Source: Fusarium oxysporum f. sp. lycopersici 4287 (taxonomy: Eukaryota; Ascomycota; Sordariomycetes; Hypocreales; Nectriaceae). From it: a stretch of 64,000 bases of DNA. Position 1 is the stretch's first letter; each line of letters opens with the position of its first letter. Below, piece after piece: positions 48,855 to 60,596 of this stretch. The translations under genes were made by a program, and so were the position numbers. The notes under the pieces were generated by a model. That model did no database searches. It had not been told where the DNA came from and saw nothing but the letters and a program-made list of their open reading frames with translations. Location of the stretch: contig NC_030995.1 in NCBI RefSeq assembly GCF_000149955.1, forward strand, positions 2,748,213 to 2,812,212. Direction: 5' to 3'.

Positions 48855-50336
48855 ATGGCCGACATCTCTGAGCAGAAGTTCAAGGCAGTTTACCAGAACT
48901 TGCGATCCACATTTCGATCTGGAAAGACCAAAGACCTCAGATGGAGAAAGTTGCAGTTGAAGCAGCTATTCTGGCTTCTTGATGAGAATGAAGCCGCTTT
49001 CATTGACTCCTTGGCACAGGATCTACATAGACATGCCTTCGAGTCCCTCATGGCTGATATCAACGAGGCCAAAAAAGCTATTCTTGAAGCCCTCGATCAC
49101 TTGGAGGAATGGGCTCGAGGTGCGGCACCCCCCGAGGCTGGCTTCATTTATGGAACGCTTGGGAAAGCGTGGATTCGTAAAGAACCGCTGGGTCTTGTGC
49201 TGGTCATAGGAGCCTGGAACTTTCCCATCTCGACGCTCGTTGATGTTGCCATTGCTGCTATCGCCGCAGGCAACGCTGTCATCATGAAGCCTTCAGAAAT
49301 GGCGCCCCACACAGAAAGTTTGATAGCCAGTCTTGTACCCAAATACATGGATACCTCGGCTATTTCTGTCGTATGCGCCAAGCCTGCTCAAATGGCATTC
49401 ATCCTTGATCATCAATTCGATTTCATATTCTACACCGGCAGCACTCAAGTCGGACGTATCATCGCTTCAGCTGCAGCTAAACATGTCACACCGACAGCCC
49501 TCGAGCTCGGTGGCCAAGCACCGGCAATTGTTACCAAGACAGCTGATATCAATACGGCCGCCAAACGCCTAGTCAATGCAAAGCTTCAGAATCTCGGCCA
49601 GATCTGTGTTTGCGTCAATCATGTCTTCGCGGATCCAAGCATACACGACGAGTTGGTGACTCGCATGATATACTGGCTCAAGACTATGCTTGAAAATGGC
49701 AACGATACTCTTGCTCGCATCATCAACGACAAGCACTTTGATCGGCTGGAAAGGTTGATTCAAACCACCGAGGGACATATTGCCTATACCGGAGAGCATG
49801 TGTCGGCAGAAAGATATATTCATCCGACCATCGTAGAGGGTGTTACAATGTCTGATAGCCTTCTTTCGCACGAGATTTTTGGTCCTGTGCTGCCGGTAAT
49901 CAAAGCCGAAGCCAAGAAAGCGATTCAAATCATCAATGACATGCCGCACCCTCTAGCTCTCTACGTCTTTTCTCAATCCCAGAAAGAGATCGATGAGATA
50001 TTATCTTCAACACAGTCTGGTGGAGTTACCATCAATGATGTGGCTATTCACGCAGATGTGCCATCTGCACCTTTCGGCGGCGTGGGTAATTCAGGTCACG
50101 GAAGTTACCATGGAAAATGGGGGTTTGATACTTTTAGTCACAACAGAACCGTTGTCACTCTTCCTGGATGGATTGATCGGTTCACTGAGTGGCGTTATCC
50201 TCCATTCAACATTGCCAATCGGCCCGAAATTGATGCTGGTAAACCAAACTTCAAGAAAGGCGAGACTTTAGAGGAGCAACGTGTGGGAAAGTCGTGGTTT
50301 GCAGCCATCCCTGTGCTGGGATATTTGTTTAGATAG
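48855..50336 (+). CDS. Aldehyde dehydrogenase, fatty-aldehyde (class 3) type
   Basis: A single exon of 493 aa from the ATG at 48855. An in-frame ATG at 48810 adds 15 residues but precedes the family start MADISEQKF. VIGAWNFPIS carries the oxyanion Asn. ALELGGQAP holds the catalytic Glu. NLGQICVCVNHVF holds the nucleophile Cys after GQ, and PFGGVGNSGHGSYHGKWGFDTFSH is the class 3 signature. The C-terminus is hydrophobic (WFAAIPVLGYLFR), so membrane association is possible, as in fatty aldehyde dehydrogenases. It converts an aldehyde to an acid with NAD(P). Its partner across the promoter is an FAD oxidase. Confidence 0.9.
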   Translation: MADISEQKFKAVYQNLRSTFRSGKTKDLRWRKLQLKQLFWLLDENEAAFIDSLAQDLHRHAFESLMADINEAKKAILEALDHLEEWARGAAPPEAGFIYGTLGKAWIRKEPLGLVLVIGAWNFPISTLVDVAIAAIAAGNAVIMKPSEMAPHTESLIASLVPKYMDTSAISVVCAKPAQMAFILDHQFDFIFYTGSTQVGRIIASAAAKHVTPTALELGGQAPAIVTKTADINTAAKRLVNAKLQNLGQICVCVNHVFADPSIHDELVTRMIYWLKTMLENGNDTLARIINDKHFDRLERLIQTTEGHIAYTGEHVSAERYIHPTIVEGVTMSDSLLSHEIFGPVLPVIKAEAKKAIQIINDMPHPLALYVFSQSQKEIDEILSSTQSGGVTINDVAIHADVPSAPFGGVGNSGHGSYHGKWGFDTFSHNRTVVTLPGWIDRFTEWRYPPFNIANRPEIDAGKPNFKKGETLEEQRVGKSWFAAIPVLGYLFR

Positions 50337-51032
50337 GTTGAATAAGTGTAGGTATTGAGCTCCGTGAGGCAATTAAAACTATAAAGACTATTTCGCCGAA
50401 CCTCCATCTTTCGACCTTGTATGACCAGTCATCAGGCAGTTAACGTCTAATTACATGGCTACATACTTAGTATTTGTTCAAATTATCTCAGGCTCAAAAA
50501 CGGCTCGTCAATGACACGCTCTTCTGTGGATCATTTTCATAAATGACTCTTGAACATTTGCATTCTGCATGGCTTCAGGTGTCTTTAAGCCTTAACTAGA
50601 CCTTTGAATTCTGGAAACCGTATCGGATGGCTGTAAAAGGGACTGTCACTCCTCTGTAAGAAGAACAACCCACTGATTGCTTTTGGCCGAAAACGAGCCT
50701 ATCCCATTCAATAAGACTAGTGTTAGTAAGTCGGTCGTATTGCTAATACTGTGGGACTTCTGATGAGCAACTAACCATGTGGGAATAAATCGCCGTCGGT
50801 GTTTTATCTACTCTTCGGGGCCTACGAGTCCGCTAAGGTGGCTTCCTCGGATTCCGCGGCCAGCTACTGGATGCTAGGATACGGGAGGGGGATTAGAAAG
50901 ATACGATGTGTTCATATAATGGGTTGCTAAGCTGGTCGCTGCCACGAGTTGGCATAATGAGACAGAGTAATTCTCATCCTCAGGTTCACATATTTGTGTA
51001 TATTTTTCAATCCGTCAGTTACATGTGGCATC
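50337..51032. promoter_or_regulatory. CYP505 promoter region
   Basis: A CCGTCGG at 50793-50799 reads CACCGACGGCGATTTATT on the minus strand, matching the module B consensus. A CCTCGG is at 50845. No gene is seen. Confidence 0.45.
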
Positions 51033-54000
51033 ATGGCGTTAAGCTGCGATGAATCGACGCCTATACCCGAGCCTAGGGGCTTACCATTTTTGGGAAACGT
51101 TACAGAATTTAGGTCTGAGGACTCTTTACAAGACCTCGATCGACTTCATGATACCTATGGTACGTGACCCGACTCATAATCCCCAGGCCTATACCGTGAT
51201 CATGTTGCCACTGACACACAGACGTAACTCAGGTGAGATCTACCGATTGAGATTCCCCAAAGTGGGATCTTGCGTTATTGTAGGCAGTCAAAAGCTCGTC
51301 AACGAGCTCTGTGATGAAAAACGCTTCAGGAAGGCCATACAAGCAGAGTTAGCTGAGATTCGTCTTGCCGCTGGCGATGGCTTGTTTACTGCCAGAGAGG
51401 GAGAGGTCAGCTGGGATATTGCCCATCGCGTTCTTATGCCTGTCTTTGGACCAACAGCCATCAGATCAATGTTCGACGAGATGTACGATGTCGTTTCCCA
51501 GATGACTCTGAAATGGGCTCGTTATGGGCCAACCTCCCCAATTTCTGCGAGTGAGGACTTTACTCGCCTAGCTCTCGACACAATCGCTCTCTGCTCCATG
51601 GGCTACCGCTTTAACTCTTTTTACAAAGATACAACACATCCGTTCGTCCAGTCTATGAGTGATTCATTAGTCGAGCTTGGAAATCGTAGCTTGCGGCCAA
51701 GTTGGGCGAGAATCTTCTATCGATCGTCTGAGCGCAAACTGGCCAAAGATATCAATTTCATGCGAACTACGTCCGAGGATCTCATCAAAGCGCGCAAGGC
51801 CGATCCCAACGCCGACCAGAGAAAGGATCTCCTGGCAGCCATGATGAATGGTGTGGATCCAAGAACAGGCTCTAGGATGGATGATGAAAGCATCATCAAC
51901 AATCTTCTCACTTTCCTCATTGCGGGGCACGAAACAACCTCTGGAACTCTGTCCTTTGCGTTTTACTCAATGCTCAAGAATCCAGACGCTTATCTAAAGG
52001 CCCAACAAGAGGTTGACTCTATCATGGGGCGGGATCCTATCACTGTTGATAAGCTGTTCCAGTTGAAATACGTCCCAGCTGTAAGTAAACCCGATAGCCA
52101 ACCTAGCGAGAAGCTTGCTCATAAAGTCGCTGGACTGAGTTCTGATTCGATAATAGGTATTGCGTGAGACACTCCGCCAATGCTCGCCGATTCCCGGTAT
52201 CACTCTTGAAGCCCGTGAAGACACGTTGCTAGATGGAAAGTATCACATTAGGAAGGGTGAAGCTGTGGCAGCTATTTTTTCCAAGTCTCATCTCGATCCC
52301 TTGGTGTATGGCGCAGATGCTAAGGAATTCAAACCGGAACGCATGATGGACGAGAATTTCGATCGCTTACAACAAGAGTTCCCCAATTGCTGGAAACCCT
52401 TTGGTAATGGCGTCAGGGCTTGCATAGGAAGGGCTTTCGCATGGCAAGAGATGCTCCTAGCTACGTCTATGCTGTTGCAAAACTTCGACTTTTACCTCGA
52501 CGACCCCTTATATAAGCTCAAAATTGCTGAAACCCTCACAATCAAACCCAAGGATTTTCTTATGGGGGCGTCTCTCCGCCACAACATGACTCCTCTCGAT
52601 TTAGAAAGTCACCTCCGAGGCACAAACAACAAACAGGGCATTCCCGCTGCTCACAGCCAGTCTCCACCGTCTACGATTAAGGCCAGTATTGCTGCTACCC
52701 CTATAAGTATTTATTATGGTTCCAACAGTGGTACCTGCGAGATCCTCGCCCGACGGCTGGCTTCTAATGCTTCATCGCACGGCTTCAGTGTAATGGTAAT
52801 CGATACGCTGGATACTGCCAGGAACAGGCTGCCTCAGGATCATCCGGTTGTCATCTTTGTAGCTTCTTACGAGGGCCAACCACCTGATAATGCCGCGCAC
52901 TTCGTGAACTGGATCCAGAGTATGACTGGTAATGAGGTGCAAAAGGTCCACTATGTCGTTTTTGGTGTCGGCAATTCGGAATGGCGGCAAACCTTTCACC
53001 GAATTCCCAAATTGATCGACGACGAACTTGGGAAACGTGGCGGCGAGCGACTTGTGACTTTGGGCCTGACAAATGTTGCCGAAAAAGACCCTTTTCTGGA
53101 CTTCGAGATATGGGAAAGTAAGGAACTATGGCCTGCTCTTGAGAAAAAGTACCCTGACGTTACTGGAGGGACGCCAGAAGCTTTAGTGGGATCTATGGGA
53201 CTGAGTGTCGATATTTCGGTATCTCGTGCTTCGGCTCTACGGAAAAGTGTCAAAGAAGCTATAGTAACAGGTGTGAGGGATCTCGCCGCTCCGGGGCTAC
53301 CCCGTAAAAGACACATTGAGATGAAACTCCCTTCAGGCTGCTCGTACGAGGTGGGCGATTACCTTGAGGTCCTTCCAATGAACCCTCGCGATGCTGTCAC
53401 TCGGGCCCTCCGACGTTTCAAACTGCCTTGGGATGCTGTTCTTACGATCGCTGGTAGCGAGATTACCTCCCTACCAATTGGTATCCCGGTATCTGCATGG
53501 GACGTGCTCAGCTCTTATGTTGAGTTAGCATTCCTCTCTACAAGAAAAGATACACTCGTTCTTGCATCCTACGCGCAAAGCGAAAAGGTCAGAACAGAAA
53601 TTGAGCTCCTTGCTTCTGACGTTAAATTCAAGAGCGAGATCGAAGACAAGCGTGTATCTATTCTAGATCTGCTTGAACGATTTCCGTCGGTTGAATTGCC
53701 GATTGCTACATACTTAGGCATGCTGCAACCCATCAGGACTAGGCAGTAGTAAGTTAAAGATGCTTGATGCCTTCATCCTATATTTCACAGCTTTACTAAC
53801 CTTGAACTTACTGACAGTTCCATCTCATCCTCACCCCTCAAGGACCCAAGCCATGCTACTTTGACCTATTCGGTACTTGAAACGCCCTCGTTGAGTGGAC
53901 AAGGTCTTTACATGGGAGTAGCCTCGAACTTTCTTGCGAGTTTGAAGCCAGATGATCGGCTCCAGGTATCTATACGACGGTCCAACATTGCGTTTCACCT

Positions 54001-54475
54001 TCCGCTTGCTCCGGATACTACACCAATCATCTGCGTCGCTGCTGGCGCTGGTCTAGCCCCTTTCCGCGGGTTTATACAGCAAAGATCTATTCAAATGAAG
54101 GCAGACCGCATATTGGCGCCTGCGCTGCTTATATTTGGTTGCCGTCGTCGGGATGACGATCTTTACCGAGAGGAATTCGACGCTTGGGAAGGTGAGGGTG
54201 CTGTGGTCGTGAAGAGAGCATACTCGCGTGATGCCAAACTGACAGCCGGATGCAAATATGTTCAAGATCGAGTCATTGAACAACAGGAATATATTAGGAA
54301 ACTTTGGAATCAAGGGGGGAATGTCTACGTATGTGGAAGTAGGCAAGTCGGTGACGCAGTGGAAGGGGCGCTTGGGAGCATCCTGAGTGGGGTGCAGGGC
54401 GGAGATCGAGAGGATGGCAAAAGATTCTTAGACAACTTTAGAAACAAGCGTTTCGTCATGGATATATTCAGTTGA
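51033..54475 (+). CDS. Self-sufficient cytochrome P450-reductase fusion (CYP505 type)
   Basis: Exons are 51033-51159, 51233-52080, 52157-53748 and 53818-54475, giving 1,074 aa, the normal size for P450foxy/BM3-like fusions. The P450 half has PIPEPRGLPFLGNV, the I-helix AGHETTSG, ExxR in ETLRQC, and the haem loop FGNGVRACIGRAFAWQE. The reductase half starts near residue 560 with an FMN flavodoxin (IYYGSNSGTCE), then the FAD domain (YSISSSP) and the NADPH-binding region (APFRGFIQQR, CRRRDDDLYREE, YVCGSR). It would hydroxylate fatty acids or related chains near the omega end, on the ER face, using NADPH alone. In module B it could generate the alcohol or aldehyde handled by the aldehyde dehydrogenase. 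Confidence 0.95.
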
Positions 54476-55012
54476 TCCTGTACTGTAGTTGCCTGCACTT
54501 GGTCTACTATCGAGGGTGCGAAGCCTTCTAAAGTTTAATAGACCACGCATGGGATGATAGAGAACAGGTACGACAGTGTGCCTGTTTACGAAAGCTGCAT
54601 CGTTGAGAAGGGTGCATACATCAGCACCAGCCTGGTTGGGTTCGACATGACAGGCCAATTGTTGGCCAGTCGGTTGTTGAACAGATTAACCAGTAGTAGG
54701 AATCTGATATGTGGTTGAGTATCAAGCGAGACCTATTCTTGAGCCCAAATACATCCGTATTCATCGTTAACCATTCCAAAAGTACCCGATTGTCGCAAGC
54801 TTTGAATTTGGAAAACCACCAGCCTATTCTTTCTACATTTGTTGTTGAGATGATTAATCGTTACTTGTCGGCCCCCTTGCTAAGAGGGTAGTCCTTGGCC
54901 TTCTTCCGCCAGTAATATTGAAAGAATTCGATATCAATTTCACTAATGACTATTGAAGGCTCGGCTAACCCCCTATATTTCGAAATATCCCTGTCATCAA
55001 GTAGTGGCTGGC
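54476..55012. other. Convergent intergenic region, no gene seen
   Basis: This 0.5 kb lies between the 3' ends of the P450 and the zinc-cluster gene, with no supported feature. Confidence 0.5.
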
Positions 55013-56732
55013 TCACCTTGATAAAAAGCGCAAGCAATGCAGCCTCCTCCTCAGTTCTGGAATAGCTAGTGGTTGCGTATCCCAGCTGATTGCACCACTG
55101 TTTCTAGCATCAATACTAGCCTCGAAAATGTCTGCAAGCTCTTGACTATCCCAGAGACCATCTTTCCGGTGCAAAGATCGAAGCATAGATATCGTCTTGC
55201 GTTGAATGGCAGCGTCGTTACAAGACTTTAGGACGGCCGCCAAGGCAGATACTAAATCGCAATCCAGGACAAAGATAGGTATCTTCCGGGCTATATCCAG
55301 CTTTATCAATTCCTCAGCTCGTTCCAGGATAAACTCACAGTCTTTCTTTTCAAAGTCATCTTCAAAAGTGTCTATCTTGATGAGAGCAGCCCAGACGGCC
55401 TGGGTTAGAGAGAGCTTTGCCAGTTGATAGCGAGCAGAGACTGAAAGCTGTTCCTTAAGTTTTCTTTTCCTCAAAGGCTCAAACTTGGAGTTCCATGTTT
55501 TATACGCTGACTGAGCCGCGGGAAATGCCGCGCCTGCATTGTTCAAGTTAAAACCCATGGAGGAAGGCAGGATATCTCCACCATCAAATGGCTCGGTATT
55601 GTGGAATATTTTCCTGTTGAATGAGTTGGGAAATCCAGTGCATGCATATCCAATATCGTTTGAGAGTTTAATCGCTTTCGACAAGCTGTCAAAAGGCACA
55701 GTCAGATCTCCAAGGTCAACAGCTTGATGATGGTTCCAGTACGGGAAAACGGTGGCGGCATTGTACACAGCCGCAGATTGTCGTAGTGAGAGTAAGATGT
55801 CCGATATACTCCTTATAATACTGTCGCTTTGTTGCAGAGTCCTTTTGGTCCAGGGCTGGTCGGGTGCAGTGTTTTGTTGTCGATGATATAAAGATGTAAG
55901 GAGACGGCGTCCTGCATTCAAGTGACAGATTGATTCGGCTGGACGACCAAGAAGGTTCTCAATGCAAATGAAGATAATGCAGCAAGCAAGGACAATCTGT
56001 AGAGTGTTTTCCGAGCTTTTTGTCATAAGCGGCCGTATGTAAGCAATGGCGCAGTTGTAATTTTGGATGGCTTCTTCCTCGATATGCACAATAGATGAGG
56101 AGTGTGATACTCCAACGCGGCTTCCCAGAAAAAATCGATGTGCTCCACCTAGGGCGCAGAGGGCATGTCTGATGGCATGAACAGAATACGAAGCCGGCAA
56201 GATAAATTGGAACCAAAAGTCGATTGAATCGGATGTCTGGAGGAAATCCTCGAGTGTATGTTGTCTGGCATGATGAAAGAGGGCCGCGATTGATTCGTCA
56301 GCAAATTGAATTGTTGTCAAGGCTGGCATTGGAGAGATCTTCCGCTCATGAAGTCTTCCCTGCGATGCGAGGTAGGCTGGATCAGGCTTTTTTGGCCTTC
56401 TCTTTGTGCGCATTTGAGTGCACGGTCTAGGTTGTTCGTATCCTCCACATTGGAAAGAATCTTTGAAACATCGCCGACATCCAGGCTTTCCCTCATCGCA
56501 TTTGAGATGGCGGGCTCTAGAACAGTGTTAGACAGCAACCTTCTAAGTATTTTCAGCTATATGCTGTACCCAGCACGTACTTGCTGTCTTGGAAGTCAGT
56601 ACTACAAAAGGGCGAGACGAAGAAATGTGCCACGAACCAAGTAACGCAACCAGTCCTGACTTTAGGAGCATTGGCCCTTGTCCATTTTTTGTTTCCTCTT
56701 TCTTTATCGATGACTTTATGAACCGTTTCCAT
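55013..56732 (-). CDS. Zn2Cys6 transcription factor with a 3-nt micro-exon in the zinc cluster
   Basis: Exons are 56732-56638 (95 nt), 56583-56581 (3 nt) and 56516-55013, giving 533 aa. Exon 1 codes METVHKV..RTGCVT plus TG. The micro-exon is CAA. Exon 3 begins A-GCC-CGC. Joined, they read GCVTCKARHLKCDEG and then KPGCRRC and DSFQCGGY, which is exactly C-x2-C-x6-C-x6-C-x2-C-x6-C. Both introns (54 and 64 nt) have GT..AG ends and good branch points (CTGAC and CTAAC). Skipping the micro-exon puts TGA at the second cysteine codon. The body matches Fungal_trans_2-type regulators (DFWFQFILPASYSVHAIRHA, ALGGAHR). A reading that starts at 56413 would lose the whole DNA-binding domain. It is the right-hand regulator next to CYP505. 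Confidence 0.8.
56581..56583 (-). other. 3-nt micro-exon (CAA)
   Basis: It is flanked by acceptor gacag and donor gtacgt on the minus strand. It completes the codons of the second cysteine (TG|C) and the following lysine (AA|A) of the zinc cluster. Many fungal zinc-cluster genes have one intron right after TGCAA; here a second intron splits TG from CAA. Confidence 0.7.
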
Positions 56733-59700
56733 CTGTATCGTTTCTTCGGGCTATGATATACAGAGCAGGTTGTGGACAGCTGGCGTGCGAAACGAAAGCG
56801 TTCTTGTGTTTTTTGTTTTTACTTTTATAAACGGGGAGCTTGGAAGCAGGCTTTTAAAAAGGTGTCGGATACACGGATACAGTTGGTCCTAGCTGCAGAG
56901 AAAGTCTAATTTTTTGAGTGGAGCCGATGGGGATAGCGGTACCTGAGAGGCTGAGTCAAAAAAGGTGTTCAAGGATCCGCTTCCCTACTTCTAGAATACC
57001 GGGAGGCAGCCCACAAACAGATCCACATTTCCCTATTCCGTACAATCGCGTTCAGGGTAGACTGTCTACGGGGATGGAATATTACCCCGCCAAGATTGTA
57101 CATTGTAGGCAAAATAGCACTCTCCCAGAAACCTCCGCAGGTTGACTAACAGTCCCTCCTCGATAGGAAACGATAGTAGGTAGGTATAAGGGTCACCAAC
57201 AGCCTAATCATCTTGCTCGTTTCCCTGGGCACACGTCGCGGACGAATTGCATGCTTTTCTGAGAAATCTTCATCTACCAGAGCTGCTTCTACATCAAGGT
57301 CCGTTCGCCGGCCATTCCACATTTGGATTCCCTCAGTTCGATATATATCTAATTTGATATCCTATTATCTTCATGAAGCAAAAGCACATTGCGCAAGGAG
57401 CAACTTATATGCGCGCTAGAGCCAATGAAATATGGCTGTCACATTTTTTCACTAGCTGGGCCTCTATCCCATCCATTCTCTTCTTATAGTTGTTAATAAT
57501 GAATGTAATTTTCGTTCTAGCCTGCGTCAGTCCCCTTTCTTAATCATGTGATGCAATAAACTATGCAGATAGCTTTGTTGTAATGCATAGGTTTTGGTTC
57601 GGACACTGCGTCCTCGTTCAAGTCATCATTGGAGCAACTGATGGAAGCCCGAAGGCAGTCCTAATCAGCTGATCATCTGGAAGGAAGCAAGTTAAAGCCG
57701 AACCTCAAATGGCTGCGCCAGACTTGCTTGTCCTTTGGAGGGCTTGCTTGTGTTGTTGGTAGTTTCGTACTATAGGGTAAGGAGAGCTATGGGCGACTTT
57801 TTTAACAATTTTGTTCTCATCGCACCATCATAGCGAAGACTCGAAAGCTAAAATAGCCTTTGTTATCCGCTACCCGCGTCATTGCCTAGCATTTTGCATC
57901 TTATCATTCACTTCGTACAAGATCGGGCAATAACGTTAAACACGACTTGAGACCCCCAAACTATTAGGCCCATCATCTCAATCAATTCTCGTTTTCCTGG
58001 CCGAGGCGCTGCGCGTGGAAATCAAATGTACATTCCAGAACCTGCTTAGATGGTGTCATGCCTCTCCAGTGTGGCAACCGTACACTAGGCGGTGCATTGC
58101 GATCGCACGGCTGAGTTGGGATTCTAAGTAAGAATTATCTACCAAAGTTATCCGTAAGCTCAAACAGCGCCACTACCGCGAGGGTCATTTAGTAAGTCGA
58201 ATGCAAGCCATATCTATGCGGGACTTTATCGTCGTGAGGGATCTCTTGGAACACATTTTTTTTCTGGACACGAGTTTTCTAAATTGACATACGCTGTTGT
58301 AAATGGCCAGTCGGCGCTTTATTGTTAGTTAGAGTGCTTGAAGCGACCCGCTCGCCCGTATTTGGCCGAAAACCTACAGGCTCCAAAACATAAACTCCTT
58401 ATTTTAAATGACCTCTCTACTATTTATGGAACCAGGTCTAAGCTCGAGTCAAGGTTAACATGACTCGACTGGGGTAACCCTAGCCACAACGGTAAAAATT
58501 GTCGCAAGCCATTCACGTGAACTTGAGTCAGACGCGGTGTTACTTCCTGAATGTTGGATGCCCACAATTCCTTTGAGCATTTCGGCCGTACATTCGGGCT
58601 AGCTGCGGCCGACCCATAGCCAAGTGTTTCAGAAAAGTAGCCGTCGGGCGATTATTGATTCGTTCACTAGGGTAAACTCTGTTCGCCACTTCTATGGGTG
58701 CCCTCGATTACGCTCTGTACAGCAGGACCCGTGCAACGCCTCGAGAGCTGAACTTGCGACCCTGCGCTGAGATGCCGCAGGGCCAAATAAAATTCGAAAT
58801 TCTTTTTAGAATCAATGTAATATATTCCATTTGTAATTAAACTCAAGAATATCATTTCCTTAACTAACCACTTGTTTAGTTTTAGCTACTCATGATCCCT
58901 CATGCCTTTCCCTACTACCCGTACAAATCTTGGCTGTCCTCCCTACAATGATCATTTGAAAGATGGCCGTATCGTTCAGCGGACGGGGAGTGGGCATATA
59001 GATTCCTACCTTGTAGGAACGAATATCGGCTCTGAGACGGCGCTTATAAGTGTAAGCGAGATGAATCTTTCTCAAATGTTAGAGCAATTAAGGTAACCGA
59101 TCCTCTCTTCCGAAATGAAAGAACTTAACCCATGGGAGCCGCACATATTGTATAACTGCAATTCGTAAGGGTCTGAGGGACTTGCGATGTCTCTTGCGCC
59201 AAAGCTATTGACTCAGTCAATGCATTCGATGAACGTCTTGATGTCTTACTCAGAATATCGCCCGATGGCCTGCCGATAAAGGAGTTGGCGGATATCCAAG
59301 TGAGCAGGATCGGAATTGGACCGGCACTGTAATGCAGAGGGTAAAAAAGCTTGGGCAGAAAACCAGGAGAGTCCCTTAGCATATAATGTGCACACATTGT
59401 ATCGACTTGGAAGGGTTTCCCATTTGCAGACTCCATTACGGACACCGAGGCATAGCCATCAGATTTGCGAGTATTCAACAAAACAAACCCGCTGATGCAT
59501 TAGGATAGCGAAAAGCCTGATATTGCTAGGTACTCTGATAAGAGCGCATATACTTCTATCCTAATTGCGAAAGGAACCTAACCTTTCAGCATAGTCACAT
59601 ATTATTCAATCTAGAGGCTTTTCAATACTTCCCAGCACACCTCACGGGCCGGCATCCGCTCAGCAAATCTTGCCTTCCATCTAATGGGCACAACGTTGGA

Positions 59701-59772
59701 GGATTGTTGTGACTTTGAGCCCTGTTGGATAAAATCCGGAGGATCTGCCCCGGCCAAGTACCAACCTGGAAG
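56733..59772. other. Long gene-poor stretch
   Basis: About 3 kb of ordinary base composition. Frames of up to 118 codons exist (for example minus 59125-59481), but I recognise none. It holds the promoter of the zinc-cluster gene, a CCGTCGG box at 58641-58647, and otherwise nothing I can support. Confidence 0.45.
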
Positions 59773-60596
59773 CTAGTCGCTTTTGATACCATCTACTATC
59801 TCGCCGACTACTGCAGGTGATTCAAAAAGATTAGCAGCGTCTCCAGTGTGAAGGAATGCCACATTAGACCCCATTGGAACCTTGCCACTTCGAACATGAT
59901 GAAGCAGACCTGCGAAACCTTTACCGGTATAAACAGGCCCAAGGAAGATGCCTTCGGCTCGTGCAAGTTCCTGGATAGCTGAAATGCTTTCAGTGCTAGG
60001 AACGCCATAATCTTCACCAATGAAGCCCTGGTCGAGGTTGATCTCTGCACGAATTACATCGTCGGAAGGTGGCAAGACTTCTAGACGTTCGAAGATGCCC
60101 TTGACTCGATCGACTATGGTCTGAATGCTAATGAAGGAGACATCACCAGCTTTATCTCCATAGGCATTGATGGTTATAGAGCGGATCTTGACCGGTGACC
60201 TTGTGAGAAGCTTGCCAGCAAGCATACCCGGTAGTGCTGTGCCAGTACCCGCCGTATGATAGATATAGTCCAGTTCGACTCCCGCGTTCTTGGACTGTTC
60301 CAACATCTCCAAGAAGGTCAGAGCGTGAGCGACAAAGGCTAGTGGATGGGCGCCTCCTGCGCGAACAATGATAGCTCGGTGACCCTCAGCCTCTAATTCC
60401 GCTTGACGAGCTTCCATAGAAGAGGTGATAATCTTATTGCCCTCATTTACCATCCACTGATTTTCACCCTTGGAATTAATAAAGTGGGTTTCGACGTCCA
60501 TAATCTTGCTTAACAAGAGGTTGCCTCGATATTCATCCAACTTGCCGTGGTGAGTTAGATCACGTGTCAGGTATAGAATTGGAGTCAAGCCAGATA
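59773..60596 (-). pseudogene. PLP-dependent ACC deaminase/D-cysteine desulfhydrase-type enzyme, 5'-truncated by a transposon
   Basis: About 273 C-terminal residues remain. They include RGNLLLSKI, VRAGGAHPLAF, a glycine-rich phosphate loop HTAGTGTALPGM, and GPVYTGKGFAGLL, all typical of fold-type II enzymes of the ACC deaminase/D-cysteine desulfhydrase family. The family's first 80-100 residues, with the PLP lysine (GGNKxRKL) and SNHxRQ motif, are absent. At the codon before SGLTPILYL the sequence passes directly into the end of a Tc1/mariner element at 60597, and the apparent start lies inside that element. The remaining frame has no stop, which suggests a recent truncation. The missing 5' part is not found on the far side of the transposon. 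Confidence 0.75.

Noticed and set aside
56581..56601. A 21-nt exon in place of the 3-nt micro-exon in the zinc-cluster gene
   Set aside because: It keeps the frame but gives C-x12-C where the family has C-x6-C, and would need a 36-nt intron without a branch point.
59125..59481. 118-codon minus-strand frame downstream of the PLP enzyme
   Set aside because: No recognisable family, no splice partners and ordinary random composition; not supported as a gene.
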